Below, piece after piece: positions 4,959 to 5,506 of a DNA stretch of 5,506 nt (its first letter is position 1; each line of letters starts with the position of its first letter). Below the pieces are notes generated by a model. The model was not told the origin of the DNA and did not search any database. It saw nothing but the letters and a program-made list of their open reading frames with translations. The DNA is taken from contig CAAGJD010000209.1 in assembly GCA_900770055.1 (NCBI GenBank), forward strand, positions 1-5,506, in the 5' to 3' direction. The DNA is from Acholeplasmatales bacterium. Its GTDB lineage: Bacteria > Bacillota_I > Bacilli_A > Acholeplasmatales > Anaeroplasmataceae. The translations under genes and the position numbers were made by a program.

Positions 4959-4959
4959 A

Positions 4960-5506
4960 TTAAAATTTTATTCTTGATTTCATAGTCCTTAATTCACTAG
5001 GTCTATACAGTTTTTTATCAATATTGATATCAAAAGCTTCTAAAATTAACTTCAGATATTTATCGTCAATATCGTTAAATCTATGATACTCATCAGCTAA
5101 TTTTTCTATTTGCCATTTGTTTAATGCGAATTGGATTTTATCTGCAGATAAGTTCGTCTTTGTTTTCAATTTTACTTGTTTTTGTATTAATCGTAATATT
5201 ATAAGAGAAATAGTGCACATTGTTAAATGAGCTATTATATGTTCATCCGTTCTAACATAAATTGGCCTTGTTTCTAATGTTGATTTCATAACCCTAAATT
5301 GATCTTCAATTTCAACTAAATTATGATAAGTATCAATTATTTCTTTTTCACCCATATTAGTTTCAGAGGTAATAATAGAGTACCAACCTAACAATGATAA
5401 ATCTTCATTAACTTTATCAATATCAATTATCGCCTTTAGCTTATTTGATTCAATAAATTCTCCAGTAGTATCATTTATCACTGTTTTCTTTAAATATTTT
5501 TTAAAA
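4960..5506 (-). CDS. IS1634-family (IS4 superfamily) DDE transposase, C-terminal part
   Basis: The minus-strand frame is open from the right edge to a TAA at 4960-4962 and encodes about 182 C-terminal residues. A GTG at 5479-5481 could be taken for a start, but the frame continues past it to the edge (FKKYLKKT before the GTG-encoded Val), and this lysine-rich lead-in is what IS1634-type transposases have there, so the gene is cut by the window. Family marks in order: GWYSIITSET, EIIDTYHNLVEIEDQFRVMK and LETRPIYVRTDEHIIAHLTMC. The Glu with codon 5305-5307 is the likely third acidic residue of the DDE triad, in the spaced Y-x6-E-x6-K arrangement of IS4-type enzymes. The C-terminus ends naturally (SRIKF). 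Transposases of this type cut and paste their own IS. No frameshift is visible, so it may be intact. It is convergent with the Sel1 gene. Confidence 0.85.
   Translation of the reverse strand, partial: FKKYLKKTVINDTTGEFIESNKLKAIIDIDKVNEDLSLLGWYSIITSETNMGEKEIIDTYHNLVEIEDQFRVMKSTLETRPIYVRTDEHIIAHLTMCTISLIILRLIQKQVKLKTKTNLSADKIQFALNKWQIEKLADEYHRFNDIDDKYLKLILEAFDINIDKKLYRPSELRTMKSRIKF

Larger units (their letters stand above)
4725..4959. other. Intergenic spacer between convergent Sel1 and transposase genes
   Basis: This 235-bp stretch holds no credible gene. It starts with a very A-rich segment (4725-4770), then has the 12-bp terminator hairpin (4778-4816), a less AT-rich segment with AAACCCGAGTTT (4839-4850), a second elaborate hairpin (4870-4930), and a 13-bp tandem repeat (4933-4958) abutting the transposase stop. 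The left end of the insertion sequence must fall here; somewhere between 4817 and 4870 seems most likely, but no duplicated target site can be checked because the other end is outside the window. Confidence 0.6.
4870..5506 (-). mobile_element. Partial IS1634-type insertion sequence (transposase C-terminal end)
   Basis: The minus-strand transposase, its downstream hairpin and the tandem repeat form the 3' part of an insertion sequence; the rest runs off the right edge. The left boundary is not defined: I placed it at the hairpin, but the true end may be as far left as about 4817. No inverted repeat or target duplication can be shown with only one end present. Confidence 0.6.

Noticed and set aside
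1..5506. Multi-gene defence or mobile cargo system built around the Sel1 protein and the IS
   Set aside because: The Sel1 gene is a self-contained unit flanked by terminators, neighbours are ordinary housekeeping types, and the IS has only its own transposase in view; nothing ties them together.

Overview
The window comes from a low-GC Gram-positive bacterium (Bacillota/Firmicutes; Erysipelotrichia-like or a related gut Bacilli/Clostridia lineage is my guess, not proven). The signs are very high AT content, TTA/AGA codon preference, TAA stops on every gene, Trp encoded by TGG (standard code 11), strong GGAG-type ribosome binding sites, and hairpin-plus-T-tract terminators after nearly every transcription unit.

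Layout, left to right. (1) 2-295: the last 97 codons of an Hsp90-family chaperone (htpG), entering from the left edge, with its own terminator. (2) 415-1863: a complete MATE-family multidrug/toxin exporter with a clear promoter, an operator-like inverted repeat over the -35 box, and its own terminator. (3) 1924-2868: a two-gene operon with a 3-nt gap, a GNAT acetyltransferase followed by an ADP-ribose-pyrophosphatase-type Nudix hydrolase, closed by a perfect 14-bp terminator hairpin. (4) 2994-4724: a single-gene unit for a 576-residue protein made almost entirely of Sel1-like repeats: 2 N-terminal copies, a roughly 52-residue linker, then 11 contiguous copies with no indels, encoded by a 108-bp tandem DNA array. 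Its start should be 2994, not the upstream ATG at 2970. (5) 4725-4959: a gene-free spacer with two strong hairpins and a 13-bp tandem repeat. (6) 4960-5506, minus strand: the C-terminal part of an IS1634-type (IS4 superfamily) DDE transposase running off the right edge.

The genes look like independent housekeeping or accessory units (chaperone, efflux, acetyltransfer plus ADP-ribose clean-up, repeat scaffold, mobile element), not one pathway. I see no convincing undescribed multi-gene system. The points most worth a second look are the homogenised Sel1 array with a cysteine at the same place in 11 of 13 repeats, the elaborate hairpin and direct repeat at the presumed IS end, the diagnostic proline replaced by cysteine in the Nudix enzyme, the Lys/Ala-rich insert in HtpG, and the dyad over the MATE promoter.
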